In this document: piece by piece, positions 56,000-64,000 of the stretch
Numbering within the stretch: the first letter of the stretch is position 1
Layout: every line of letters begins with the position of its first letter
Assembly: GCF_000805455.1 (NCBI RefSeq)
Contig: NZ_JSUS01000001.1
Location: forward strand, 434,001-498,000
Reading direction: 5' to 3'
DNA from: Acinetobacter sp. A47
Lineage (GTDB): Bacteria > Pseudomonadota > Gammaproteobacteria > Pseudomonadales > Moraxellaceae
DNA length: 64,000 nucleotides
Program-made: the position numbers and the translations under genes
The notes under the pieces: model-generated
Database searches by the model: none
The model's input: only the letters and a program-made list of their open reading frames with translations
What the model was told of the DNA's origin: nothing

Positions 56000-56359
56000 A
56001 TGAAGCAGATTTTAGTTTTTATGTTTGCAATAAGCAGTGTGGGGATCAGTTCGGCGGCATCGATTGAGCAATATGTAAATGCAGTCGATAAAATTCGTGG
56101 TGTATATGCCCGGGAGATCCGTGGCTTTCTACGCAGTCTCAATCCGCAAACGTCACAATTTACCCCTGAACAGCAGGCCAAATATTGCCAGATTAATCAG
56201 CGTTATATTCAGGATATGGCTGATGCAATTGAACGCAACCGTACTTCCTTGCCGCCGCAATATGCCAGTATGACCAGACAGGACTTAATCAAACAGGTGA
56301 CAGATTCAAAAGAAATGCAAATGCTTGCAAAATATAATGTTCAGTGTGATTTTAAATAA
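56000..56359 (+). CDS. small exported protein, unknown function
   Basis: 119 aa from ATG 56000. Signal peptide MKQILVFMFAISSVGISSA. The mature part is helical with two Cys (YCQIN, VQCDFK) that could form a disulfide in the periplasm. Family not recognised. Confidence 0.7.
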   Translation: MKQILVFMFAISSVGISSAASIEQYVNAVDKIRGVYAREIRGFLRSLNPQTSQFTPEQQAKYCQINQRYIQDMADAIERNRTSLPPQYASMTRQDLIKQVTDSKEMQMLAKYNVQCDFK

Positions 56360-56435
56360 AGCGGGGGGATTGGGTTCATTATTGAAATGAATCCAGTCTG
56401 AAACAGAGTAGTGGGGATACAGTTGGTTAAGCAGA

Positions 56436-56882
56436 TTAGCTTAATTTGGCTTTAATTTTGGCAGATACTTGTGCAGGATCGGCACGCCCGGCTATGATCG
56501 GACGTAGAGAATTCATCACCTTACCCATATCTTTCATGCTAGTAGCTTCTTGAGCAGCAATCGTTTGCTCAATGATAGAATCAAGCTCTTCCTCAGTCAT
56601 AGCTTCTGGTAGAAATTGAGAAATAACGTCAACTTCGGCTTGTTCTTTACTAGCTAAATCATCACGACCAGCGCCCTGAAAGGCTTTGATCGATTCTTTA
56701 CGTTGTTTAATTTGCTTTTCAATGACCGCAAGAACCTGAGCATCGTCAAGCTCTATGCGCTCATCGACTTCGATTTGCTTAATTGCTGCCTGTACACCAC
56801 GAATCACCGTTACTGTCGCCATATCTTTGGCGCGCATTGCATTTTTTAATACGTCAGTAATCTGGTTTTTTAAAGTATTCAT
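56436..56882 (-). CDS. GatB/YqeY domain protein
   Basis: 148 aa YqeY: MNTLKNQITDVLKNAMRAKD start, KQRKESIKAFQGAGRDDLA and QFLPEAMTEEEL. It resembles the tail domain of the GatB amidotransferase and may act in tRNA-dependent metabolism. It lies 27 bp after rpsU on the same strand, the common Acinetobacter/Pseudomonas rpsU-yqeY pair. Confidence 0.93.
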   Translation of the reverse strand: MNTLKNQITDVLKNAMRAKDMATVTVIRGVQAAIKQIEVDERIELDDAQVLAVIEKQIKQRKESIKAFQGAGRDDLASKEQAEVDVISQFLPEAMTEEELDSIIEQTIAAQEATSMKDMGKVMNSLRPIIAGRADPAQVSAKIKAKLS

Positions 56883-56909
56883 AGTCTTCAGCAGTCAATC
56901 ACAAATTAA

Positions 56910-57125
56910 TTAGTAAAGGCGAGTAGTACGTACAGATTCGCGAGTCAATTTCTTTTGATAACGCTTAACTGCAGCAGCTTTTTTACGCTTACGTTCTTGA
57001 GTTGGTTTCTCATAGAATTCGCGCTTACGAACGTCAGCTAAAACACCCGCTTTTTCGCATGAACGTTTGAAACGACGGATAGCTACGTCTACTGGTTCGC
57101 CTTCTTTCAACTTAACTTGTGGCAT
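56910..57125 (-). CDS. rpsU: 30S ribosomal protein S21
   Basis: 71 aa from ATG 57125 ([19 protein letters not shown]) with an AGAGGA site. Basic C-terminus [15 protein letters not shown]. Full normal length; longer frames upstream are not real. Divergent from tsaD. Confidence 0.98.
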   Translation of the reverse strand: MPQVKLKEGEPVDVAIRRFKRSCEKAGVLADVRKREFYEKPTQERKRKKAAAVKRYQKKLTRESVRTTRLY

Positions 57126-57269
57126 GTAAAATCCTCTAAGATGATGGATAAGATCTAACGCACTATGCACTAGATCGCAAGTGAAGGTCAGTATTTTACT
57201 CATTTACAACTCAGATCACAAGTCTATAATAGCCTGGATATTATTTTTGATCGTAGTAAAGGCAGTTTA

Positions 57270-58277
57270 ATGATTGTTTTGGGCTTGGAAACTTCGTGTG
57301 ATGAAACTGGGTTAGCACTCTATGATAGCGAGCTCGGCTTACGTGGACAGGTTCTCTATAGCCAGATCAAACTGCATGCAGAATATGGTGGCGTGGTGCC
57401 GGAGCTGGCCTCGCGTGACCATGTCCGTAAAATGATTCCCTTGATGAATCAGTTGCTTGAGCAAAGTGGCGTTAAAAAGCAAGAGATTGATGCAGTGGCT
57501 TATACCCGGGGTCCGGGGCTGATGGGTGCACTCATGACAGGTGCATTATTTGGCCGTAGTCTGGCCTTTGCACTGAACAAGCCAGCCATTGGGGTACATC
57601 ATATGGAAGGCCATATGCTTGCACCATTACTTTCAGAAACTCCACCGGAATTTCCGTTTGTCGCATTACTGGTCTCTGGCGGTCATACCCAATTAATGGC
57701 GGCTTATGGTATTGGTCAGTACGAGCTGCTAGGCGAGTCGATTGACGATGCAGCGGGTGAGGCCTTTGATAAGGTCGCCAAAATGATGAAACTGCCTTAT
57801 CCGGGTGGGCCAAATATTGCGAAACTGGCTTTACAGGGCGATGCCCAGGCATTTGAATTTCCACGTCCAATGTTGCATCAGGGGCTGGATTTTTCGTTTA
57901 GCGGCCTTAAAACGGCGGTTTCGGTACAGTTGAAAAAGCTGGCTGAAGAAAATCGTGATGCAGATGTTGCTGCTTCTTTCCAGGAAGCGATCGTTGATAC
58001 ACTGGTAAAAAAATCGGTAAAGGCTTTAAAGCAGACCGGTTTAAAACGTCTGGTCATTGCAGGCGGGGTCAGTGCCAACGTTCGTTTGCGTGAGCAGCTG
58101 GAAGTTTCACTGAAAAAAATTAAAGCACAGGTGTACTATGCCGAACCTGCTTTATGTACTGACAATGGTGCCATGATTGCCTTTGCTGGCTATCAGCGTT
58201 TAAAGGCAGGACAACAGGACGGTCTGGCGGTCACCACCACACCTCGCTGGCCGATGACCGAGTTAAAGCCGACCTGA
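57270..58277 (+). CDS. tsaD: tRNA N6-threonylcarbamoyladenosine synthase catalytic subunit TsaD
   Basis: 335 aa. [11 protein letters not shown] start, metal-binding [24 protein letters not shown] and [11 protein letters not shown]. It adds threonylcarbamoyl to A37 of ANN-decoding tRNAs. Divergent from rpsU as in many gammaproteobacteria. Confidence 0.97.
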   Translation: MIVLGLETSCDETGLALYDSELGLRGQVLYSQIKLHAEYGGVVPELASRDHVRKMIPLMNQLLEQSGVKKQEIDAVAYTRGPGLMGALMTGALFGRSLAFALNKPAIGVHHMEGHMLAPLLSETPPEFPFVALLVSGGHTQLMAAYGIGQYELLGESIDDAAGEAFDKVAKMMKLPYPGGPNIAKLALQGDAQAFEFPRPMLHQGLDFSFSGLKTAVSVQLKKLAEENRDADVAASFQEAIVDTLVKKSVKALKQTGLKRLVIAGGVSANVRLREQLEVSLKKIKAQVYYAEPALCTDNGAMIAFAGYQRLKAGQQDGLAVTTTPRWPMTELKPT

Positions 58278-58537
58278 AGACAGTTTCTCTTTTTATCACG
58301 GCCAGGCTGCGGGGCAGTCTGGCGCTTTCCTATTTTTAAAAAATCAGATCATTGACAGATATACAGGGTGCCGGTGACAAACCAGTGCTCGTGTTAAGGC
58401 ATTGAATATATTATTTATTTGAATGAGCTAAAACTCATTGTGGAGTACAAAAGTTGAAAATTTCTTATATTTTTACATGTGGCCGGTTAGAGTCTTTATT
58501 TAAGATTCTATGCCTCACTCAAAAAGGTGAGGACAAG

Positions 58538-58957
58538 GTGGCAGCAAAAGAAAAAATCGTCGAGCAATATAGAAAAGACATCGCGTTAGGGCGACCATTT
58601 GAAGAAACCGAACTTTATCAATTGATTGAACAAAGCGAAGAAAAAATTATTGTCAATCGCCTGAATAATATCCTGCGTGATAAACCAGCACAGCAAAAGA
58701 GCAGCTTTGATGCAGACGAATACAAGACTGGTGCCTGGTCTGAGTTTAATGACTATAAGCTGGCAGTACGCTTTTCAAATGCAAAAACCGAGTTAAGTGA
58801 AAAGCACTTTGCAAAAACAGGCGAGTATATGACCAGCCGTGGTATTGCCAAGCTGACGGGCTTTAACCCGACCAACATTAAAAATATGCTCAATCATAAA
58901 AGAACTGTAGTCAGAAAAATGCTAACCACTTTAGAAAAGTTGGCAAAAGAATATTAA
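58538..58957 (+). CDS. small HTH-like protein, unknown function
   Basis: 139 aa from GTG 58538 with an AAGGTGAGG site; an earlier TTG at 58454 has no site. Hydrophilic with a C-terminal helix-turn-helix-like segment (TSRGIAKLTGFNPTNIKNMLNHK), so it may bind DNA. Family not recognised. Confidence 0.6.
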   Translation: MAAKEKIVEQYRKDIALGRPFEETELYQLIEQSEEKIIVNRLNNILRDKPAQQKSSFDADEYKTGAWSEFNDYKLAVRFSNAKTELSEKHFAKTGEYMTSRGIAKLTGFNPTNIKNMLNHKRTVVRKMLTTLEKLAKEY

Positions 58958-58976
58958 TATTTAAATCTGGTGATGG

Positions 58977-59004
58977 ATGCAGAAAAGGTCTTTTCTGCAT
59001 TTAT
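58977..59004 (+). terminator. rho-independent terminator
   Basis: 10-bp stem ATGCAGAAAA / TTTTCTGCAT, loop GGTC, then TTA. Confidence 0.8.
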
Positions 59005-59084
59005 CATCGTGATGGTTTGTGATTGTTCTGGAACACCGGTTCATATTCTCAATAATAAATCATTTTATAAAAAAGGAAGGAAAA

Positions 59085-59408
59085 ATGTGGGTCGTTAAGG
59101 CTGCAACAATATTGGCATGGTTAGGTATCATTGTTATTGCTGCAGCAACACTATTTTCTATTTATGTTTTAAGTACTCCGTGTCGTTTTGACCAGATTTG
59201 TGAAATGCCACCGATCCATTTATTCTTTTTCATGGCGTTGATCATCTCGGTAATCTGTAATTTCATCGGTATCATGCTGGCGGCAATTGCCATGGGCGAC
59301 GAGCCCCCGGTAAAAGAGTCGGCAAAAATCGCCCTGTTCTTCAATGGCAAGATGATTGTATTCAGTCTGGTATGTGCCATCTTCCTGCTATTGATGTTTA
59401 TGAGCTAG
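59085..59408 (+). CDS. small membrane protein, unknown function
   Basis: 107 aa from ATG 59085 behind AAGGAAGG. Three hydrophobic segments (about 5-25, 42-66, 84-105). C32/C38 flank a short loop. Family not recognised. Confidence 0.75.
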   Translation: MWVVKAATILAWLGIIVIAAATLFSIYVLSTPCRFDQICEMPPIHLFFFMALIISVICNFIGIMLAAIAMGDEPPVKESAKIALFFNGKMIVFSLVCAIFLLLMFMS

Positions 59409-59430
59409 AAGGTCATCTTAATCGTGGTTG

Positions 59431-60339
59431 CTAACGGTCTGGTTTAGACAGCACAGCCAGGCATACAAAAATCAGAGCCATGCCGAGCCAGCCAATTGCG
59501 GCCAGTTGTTCACCGACCAGCAACACGGCAAACAGTGCTGCCACCAGAGGCTCAAATAACGTGAGCGTGGTTGCAGTGCTGGCCGAAATGGTTTTTAAGG
59601 CATAACCAAACAGCAAATAGCCAAGGAACATCGGGATGAGCATCATATAACCCACCACATACAGGTTTACGGGCTCATCAAACAGGTTTGTACCGGTGAA
59701 GAATAAGGTCGGTAACAAAATCAAGGCACCAAACCCGAAAATTAGTCCCATAGAAGCTTTGGAGTCGACACCCCGGTCAATCATTTTCTTGGCGGCCCAG
59801 GAATAAAGAGAGTAGCTAAGTGCAGCGACCAGCCCGAGTATAATGCCAACGGTTTTCTGATCATGAGAAAGCTGCTGCATATTTCCTTGGGAATGTGACT
59901 CGCCCAAGGACAGGAGCAGTACTCCGGCCACACCAAAGATAAAGCTGATAAACCACTTTAATGAAAGCGCTTTTTTATCAAAAAACTTTTCCAGTAATGC
60001 GCTAAACAGGGGAGCCGAACCAATCGAGACCACCGTACCGATCGTGATGCCTGCCATACGCATAGAGGAATAGAAGGCAAGTGGATAAATAGCAACCGAG
60101 ACCATGCCGATCAGCAGCAACGGATAATAAGCGCGGATTTGTGGCAAATGGCTACGGATATTTTTATGTGCCAAGAGGGCTTGTAATAATCCGCCACCGC
60201 CCATGGCGATTGCACCGATTGCTAAAGGGCTTAAATTGGGTGCATAGGACGCGGCAGTGCCTGTAGTTCCCCATAAAATAGAAGCCACCAAAACTGCAAT
60301 AAAACCATAATAGGCTTTGATATTGATTGAACTGTTCAA
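59431..60339 (-). CDS. EamA/DMT-family transporter
   Basis: 302 aa, ten predicted helices in two EamA repeats; the first has ASILWGTTGTAASYAP, the second SYSLYSWAAKKMID and LTLFEPLVAALFAVLLVGE. Likely exporter of amino acids or other metabolites. Start overlaps the TetR stop by 4 bp, so the two are one operon. Confidence 0.9.
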   Translation of the reverse strand: MNSSINIKAYYGFIAVLVASILWGTTGTAASYAPNLSPLAIGAIAMGGGGLLQALLAHKNIRSHLPQIRAYYPLLLIGMVSVAIYPLAFYSSMRMAGITIGTVVSIGSAPLFSALLEKFFDKKALSLKWFISFIFGVAGVLLLSLGESHSQGNMQQLSHDQKTVGIILGLVAALSYSLYSWAAKKMIDRGVDSKASMGLIFGFGALILLPTLFFTGTNLFDEPVNLYVVGYMMLIPMFLGYLLFGYALKTISASTATTLTLFEPLVAALFAVLLVGEQLAAIGWLGMALIFVCLAVLSKPDR

Positions 60340-60914
60340 GGTGAAATCTCTTGTTCTAATAAGCGCCGGGCCATGTGTCTGGCAGCAAATACTTTGTCAC
60401 TCGAGCTTTCCAGTCCAGCACGGGCAATCGATCCTTCTAAAATAAAAGAAAGGTGCAGTGCCAGTTCCTTTACGCGTTCAGGATCATGGATAAACTGACT
60501 TAAATGTCCGGCTACAATCGCTTCGATTTCATCTTTATGTTTTTTGACGGCTAAGCGTTCAGGACTATGCGCAGGAAATTCTGCTGCCGCATTAAGCAGG
60601 CCACAGCCACGAAAACCTTTTTCATAGGCAAACTCGGCGTGGTCCTGATAGGCATCAAATACTGCCATTATGCCGTCTAGAGGTGTTTTTACCTGCATTT
60701 TTCTTTTTTCATACAAGTCGAGCCATTCCTGATGCCGTGCTTCGATATAGCAAGTGACAAGGTCTGACTTGGTTGCAAAGTTATTATACAAAGACATTTT
60801 GGCAACATTGGCTTTCTCGGTAATGCTGTTAATACCCGTGTTGCTGATGCCATCGTTATAAAACAAGCTTGACGCTGCATCCAGGATTTTTTGTTTTGCT
60901 GATTTTGAACTCAT
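60336..60914 (-). CDS. TetR/AcrR family regulator of the DMT transporter
   Basis: 192 aa. HTH in residues 8-52 (ILDAASSLFYNDGISNTGINSITEKANVAKMSLYNNF). The C-terminal domain resembles the YsiA/TetR_C group. It is first in the operon with the transporter. A CCTAATATTAGG palindrome lies 30 bp upstream. Confidence 0.92.
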   Translation of the reverse strand: MSSKSAKQKILDAASSLFYNDGISNTGINSITEKANVAKMSLYNNFATKSDLVTCYIEARHQEWLDLYEKRKMQVKTPLDGIMAVFDAYQDHAEFAYEKGFRGCGLLNAAAEFPAHSPERLAVKKHKDEIEAIVAGHLSQFIHDPERVKELALHLSFILEGSIARAGLESSSDKVFAARHMARRLLEQEISP

Positions 60915-60943
60915 AATCGAATTTATTTATGTATACCGACCTA

Positions 60944-60955
60944 CCTAATATTAGG
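60944..60955. promoter_or_regulatory. palindromic operator of the tetR-DMT operon
   Basis: CCTAATATTAGG, a perfect 12-bp palindrome 30 bp before the TetR start; likely autoregulatory site. Confidence 0.55.
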
Positions 60956-61090
60956 GGGAAACTTTGGGTTTGGCAAGTATGAGTTGAACACTCACGATCA
61001 TATTTTTTAGCGGCATAGTACCCAGATACAGGGTAAACATAAGCCTTCAAATTATTTTAAAGGCCTATTTGCAGCTACACTTAAATGGAT

Positions 61091-62191
61091 TTATGCCTTA
61101 AATGCGTTCTGGTTTTCGACATCTATATATTCGATATAACCACGACCTTGAACGGAGGCATTTAAATATTCCCCTGTAAATGTGTAGGCACTGGCATAAC
61201 CGACACCATGACCATAACGGAACGGGCTGTCGACTTCAGCACTAAGCTCCAGCACGTTCTGATCAGCATCGTTTTTAACCGACCAGATAAATTGCTGCGG
61301 TAGACGCATATATTTACCGCTTGGTGAAACATGGGGTTCGGGCTGATAGCGGGTGACCTTAAACTCGACATTGGTATAGATTTCAGCAGGACGGTCGGTA
61401 TGGCGGACATGCAGGCTATAGGCCGCTGGCTGACCCAGAATATCGGCTTTGGTCAACAGTAATTGCGTGGTCTCGTTCAGGTTAATAATCTGGTAGGTAA
61501 AAAAGTCGAGCGGTAATTTATACGATTCGGGCAACAGCTTGCTGACGACCCCGTGTGCACCTGTTGCACGGGCGTATTCATAGGTACACAAACCTTGTGC
61601 CGCCGTGGTTTTACCCCGATACTCAAGTTGACCCCTAAAGCTTGCCAATAGACTAAAATGATCATAAATCGGGGTCTTGATAAACCATGAAACCTGATCG
61701 GTGACATCTAAATCAAACTCAAACGTCAGTCCATGATAAGCACCTTTCAGGTGAATATTTGGTAGTGTGCCCTGAATTGACACTTCTTCTCCCAGTGCTA
61801 TCGTCGTACCATCTGCCTGAATATTGGTGTTTTCGGGAATAATGTAGGCCTTTAGCACATACTCATCAATTGCAGCGGTACTGGAAAAGAAGGTGGCACT
61901 CTTTCTGGGATGACCTACCGTAATATCGTCATGATCAAATGCCAGTGCACCTGGTGTGCCGAGCAAGATCATGATATTCAGATAACGGTGCGGTTCAGGC
62001 AGGAGCGGAAAGAAAACTCCGTAATGCGTCCATGTATAAAATTTTTCTGCGGTACGGGGCCGGATAATCTCCGGTTCGGAAAAAGGGATCGTTGAATACT
62101 TGACTGCTTTATCTAAAGTGCTCTGCGCAAGCAACAGGCTTTTGCCCAGGAGCTTGCTGGTCAGCGAAGTCGGTGGCAATTGTTTTTTCAT
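61091..62191 (-). CDS. beta-rich hypothetical protein (DUF6670-like?)
   Basis: 366 aa soluble protein, no signal. Contains THYGVFFPLLPEPHRYLN near residue 56 and FDHDDITVGHPRKS, with a second-half GYASAYTFTGEYL. Layout suggests a two-barrel, lipocalin/AttH-like fold. I recall similar Acinetobacter and mycobacterial proteins as DUF6670, but cannot confirm. Role unknown. Confidence 0.6.
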   Translation of the reverse strand: MKKQLPPTSLTSKLLGKSLLLAQSTLDKAVKYSTIPFSEPEIIRPRTAEKFYTWTHYGVFFPLLPEPHRYLNIMILLGTPGALAFDHDDITVGHPRKSATFFSSTAAIDEYVLKAYIIPENTNIQADGTTIALGEEVSIQGTLPNIHLKGAYHGLTFEFDLDVTDQVSWFIKTPIYDHFSLLASFRGQLEYRGKTTAAQGLCTYEYARATGAHGVVSKLLPESYKLPLDFFTYQIINLNETTQLLLTKADILGQPAAYSLHVRHTDRPAEIYTNVEFKVTRYQPEPHVSPSGKYMRLPQQFIWSVKNDADQNVLELSAEVDSPFRYGHGVGYASAYTFTGEYLNASVQGRGYIEYIDVENQNAFKA

Positions 62192-62291
62192 CTCGTTTTC
62201 CTAAACTCGGTTTACGCTGGAGAGTAGGTTAGGGAAAACAATTGCCCATGCTAAGCGGAAATGAGGACAAAACCACAGCTTTAGAGGACAA

Positions 62292-63182
62292 CTAACTACT
62301 TAACTTTTTAGGTAATTTTTCTAAATTTTGTGAACCAATCCAATGTTTTGAGAACTGGTACGCGGCACGTCCGGAACGCTGTCCACGGGCCTGACACCAT
62401 TTTAAACTTTCAGCCCGGACCAGCTCGTTATATTCCAGTCCAGCCTTGACAATATAGTGCTCAACGATTTGCAGATAAAGCTGCTGATCCATAGGATAGA
62501 ATGAAAGCCATAGTCCAAAGCGATCCGAGAGTGAGATTTTCTCTTCAATGGCTTCTTGTGGATGCAGTTCTGTATATTGGGGTACATCGACTTTACGCAC
62601 CGGGGTATTTTCATGCATAAACTCAGGGAGCAAATGACGACGGTTACTGGTGGCATAAATAATAAAATTGCTAGAACCGGACTGGAGTGAACCATCCAGA
62701 ACGCTTTTTAAACTGCGATAGTTTTCATCTTCAGCGTTAAACGCCAGATCATCACAATAGACAATAAATTTTTCCGGGCGTGTTTCAATCAGCTTTTGAA
62801 TTTTAGGCAAGTCTGACAGATCATCACGTTCAATCTCGATCAGGCGCAGCCCCTGAGCCGAATATTCGGTAAGCAGGGCGCGTACGATTGAAGATTTCCC
62901 GGTGCCACGGGAGCCTGTTAAAAGCACATCATTGGCAGGAAAGCCATTCAGGAATTGTCGTGTGTTGTGGATAATCTTGTCTTTCTGGCGTTCAATCCCT
63001 TTTAAATCTTCCAGATACATTTTTTTTGGCTGTTGTATGGCAACCAGCTGCTGGTTTTCCCAGCGAAAAGCAATTGCAGAAAAGTCTGTGGGCTGTTTTG
63101 GGGCAGGAAGCACTTGCTGCAGTTGTGTCAGGACATTTGATAAAGACTGGATGATAGATTCAGGTAAATCAAGGATCGCCAT
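62292..63182 (-). CDS. DUF815-family AAA+ ATPase
   Basis: 296 aa. Walker A GSRGTGKSSIVRAL (about 89), Walker B FIVYCDDLAF, sensor ATSNRRHLLPEF and a C-terminal arginine-rich SGRAAYQFSKHW. DUF815 proteins are AAA+ ATPases of unclear role. Single gene, divergent from the patatin gene. Confidence 0.9.
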   Translation of the reverse strand: MAILDLPESIIQSLSNVLTQLQQVLPAPKQPTDFSAIAFRWENQQLVAIQQPKKMYLEDLKGIERQKDKIIHNTRQFLNGFPANDVLLTGSRGTGKSSIVRALLTEYSAQGLRLIEIERDDLSDLPKIQKLIETRPEKFIVYCDDLAFNAEDENYRSLKSVLDGSLQSGSSNFIIYATSNRRHLLPEFMHENTPVRKVDVPQYTELHPQEAIEEKISLSDRFGLWLSFYPMDQQLYLQIVEHYIVKAGLEYNELVRAESLKWCQARGQRSGRAAYQFSKHWIGSQNLEKLPKKLSS

Positions 63183-63356
63183 ACATACAAACCAAACTTA
63201 ATGATGAATAGCGATACTAACATTGCCGTGACCAAAATAAAGAATATCTCATCAGAAAGATCGAAATAAATCGATTTTACCCTTGATTGTTACAACAGCT
63301 TTTTGCATTGTATAGGTGCAAGAATATAAAAAATATACTGAAAATCAGGATCGCGA

Positions 63357-64000
63357 ATGTTCAATAGAGTTCAGGAAAAAAAGAATACATATCAGTCGCA
63401 TAGGGTTGATGTGTTAAAAGAACACTTACGACACGCAAGTTGTTATGAGGAATGGAAGGAAATTGCCCTAAAGCTGGACGAAGAGTCGGGGCATGAAGCA
63501 TGGAAATATGACAATGAATCGCCCTATTTTGATGCAGAAATCTTGTCCAAGCGTTATAACCTATTAAAAAAATATCGCACCCAGCACCGGACTCTTGATC
63601 TGATCTATGTATTGAGAGAGGGATTGTCCTATGATTTTGCCAATATTGGTCATCCCATGTTATTTGCCGAGACCTGTATCGGCACCAAAAAGATTATTGA
63701 AAGCTATGTTGAGGAAATGAGTGACTGTTTCCGCTATCTGGCCTCAAGTGAATGCATTACCTTTCAGCTAAAAGAAAAAATCCAGTTTTTTGAAGACTGC
63801 CAGACTGCTTATGGACAGCCAGCCCTGATGTTTTCAGGCGGGGCAACATTAGGGCTGTTTCATACAGGTGTATGTAAAGCGCTGCTAGAACAGGACTTAA
63901 TGCCCCGGGTATTGTCCGGTTCCAGTGCCGGCGCCATCATGACCGGAATGCTGGGTGTTTCGGCACCAGATCAGGTTCCGGATTTGCTAAAAGGTGAACA
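63357..64000 (+). CDS. patatin-like phospholipase with N-terminal DUF3336 domain (partial)
   Basis: Begins at ATG 63357 (AGGA 6 bases upstream) and runs off the window after about 214 codons. The first 150 residues are the helical DUF3336-type region (EEWKEIALKLDEESG). The patatin core then starts: oxyanion loop SGGATLGLFH and nucleophile GSSAG in VLSGSSAGAIM. Serine lipase acting on membrane phospholipids or acylglycerols. The catalytic Asp lies beyond the window. Confidence 0.9.
   Translation, partial: MFNRVQEKKNTYQSHRVDVLKEHLRHASCYEEWKEIALKLDEESGHEAWKYDNESPYFDAEILSKRYNLLKKYRTQHRTLDLIYVLREGLSYDFANIGHPMLFAETCIGTKKIIESYVEEMSDCFRYLASSECITFQLKEKIQFFEDCQTAYGQPALMFSGGATLGLFHTGVCKALLEQDLMPRVLSGSSAGAIMTGMLGVSAPDQVPDLLKGE

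Noticed and set aside
1-64000. tRNA, rRNA, CRISPR, IS element, prophage or integron
   Set aside because: I saw no cloverleaf with a T-loop, no regular spacer-repeat array, no transposase or integrase frame, and no attachment-like repeats with an integrase.

Overview
The window is a chromosomal segment of a moderately AT-rich gammaproteobacterium, almost certainly an Acinetobacter. The best genus markers are a long SOS regulator of the UmuDAb type with a divergent DdrR-like gene and the matching inverted-repeat operator (47197-48330). Lone rpsU/yqeY/tsaD and TcuABC-type genes with duplicated LysR regulators also fit. I cannot name the species. I see no tRNA, rRNA, IS element, CRISPR array or prophage.

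Layout. 1-6150: housekeeping genes (universal stress protein, O-methyltransferase, M15-like lipoprotein, 7Fe ferredoxin fdxA, mutS). 6150-8900: a lipoprotein of unknown function behind a double palindromic operator, with a TetR regulator downstream. 9000-16120: a tricarballylate/citrate-type catabolic cluster (tcuB, tcuA, MFS transporter, an orphan ModA-like binding protein and two near-twin LysR regulators), all on the minus strand. 16320-24140: kdpABCDE for high-affinity K+ uptake, with TTTACG repeats in front. 24140-26390: an AT-rich scar with truncated genes, a tiny secreted Cys-containing peptide and a heme-oxygenase-like putative diiron enzyme. 26390-28330: a hydrolase with a divergent LysR. 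28650-31360: ubiX-ubiD-marR, a prFMN-dependent aromatic-acid decarboxylase operon under a duplicated palindromic operator.

31440-42190 is a purine catabolism island. HpxO (urate to 5-hydroxyisourate), UraH, UraD, PuuE (allantoinase), Alc (allantoicase) and AllA (ureidoglycolate lyase) form a complete urate to glyoxylate route, with a uric acid/xanthine permease, a GntR regulator, a LysR regulator and an HpxD-like Rieske oxygenase. TGGTNNNACCA-type palindromes occur before uraD, hpxO and gntR/alc, with a weaker copy before allA, so I infer one GntR regulon. A structured leader ending in a terminator-like hairpin precedes allA, and part of its sequence recurs in the hpxO-gntR gap.

42600-47430 holds small, mostly uncharacterised genes, including two paralogous 69-75 aa proteins whose upstream regions share a distinctive motif pair. 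47197-49640 is the SOS module (ddrR, umuD, umuC). 49700-58300 is largely housekeeping: LysR/azoreductase, a HolD-like protein, a 2-hydroxyacid dehydrogenase, an acyltransferase, a BepA-like M48 protease, a GFA protein, YqeY, rpsU and tsaD. 58500-64000 has a small HTH-like protein, a DMT exporter with a TetR regulator, a beta-rich protein of unknown function, a DUF815 ATPase and the start of a patatin-like phospholipase cut by the window edge.
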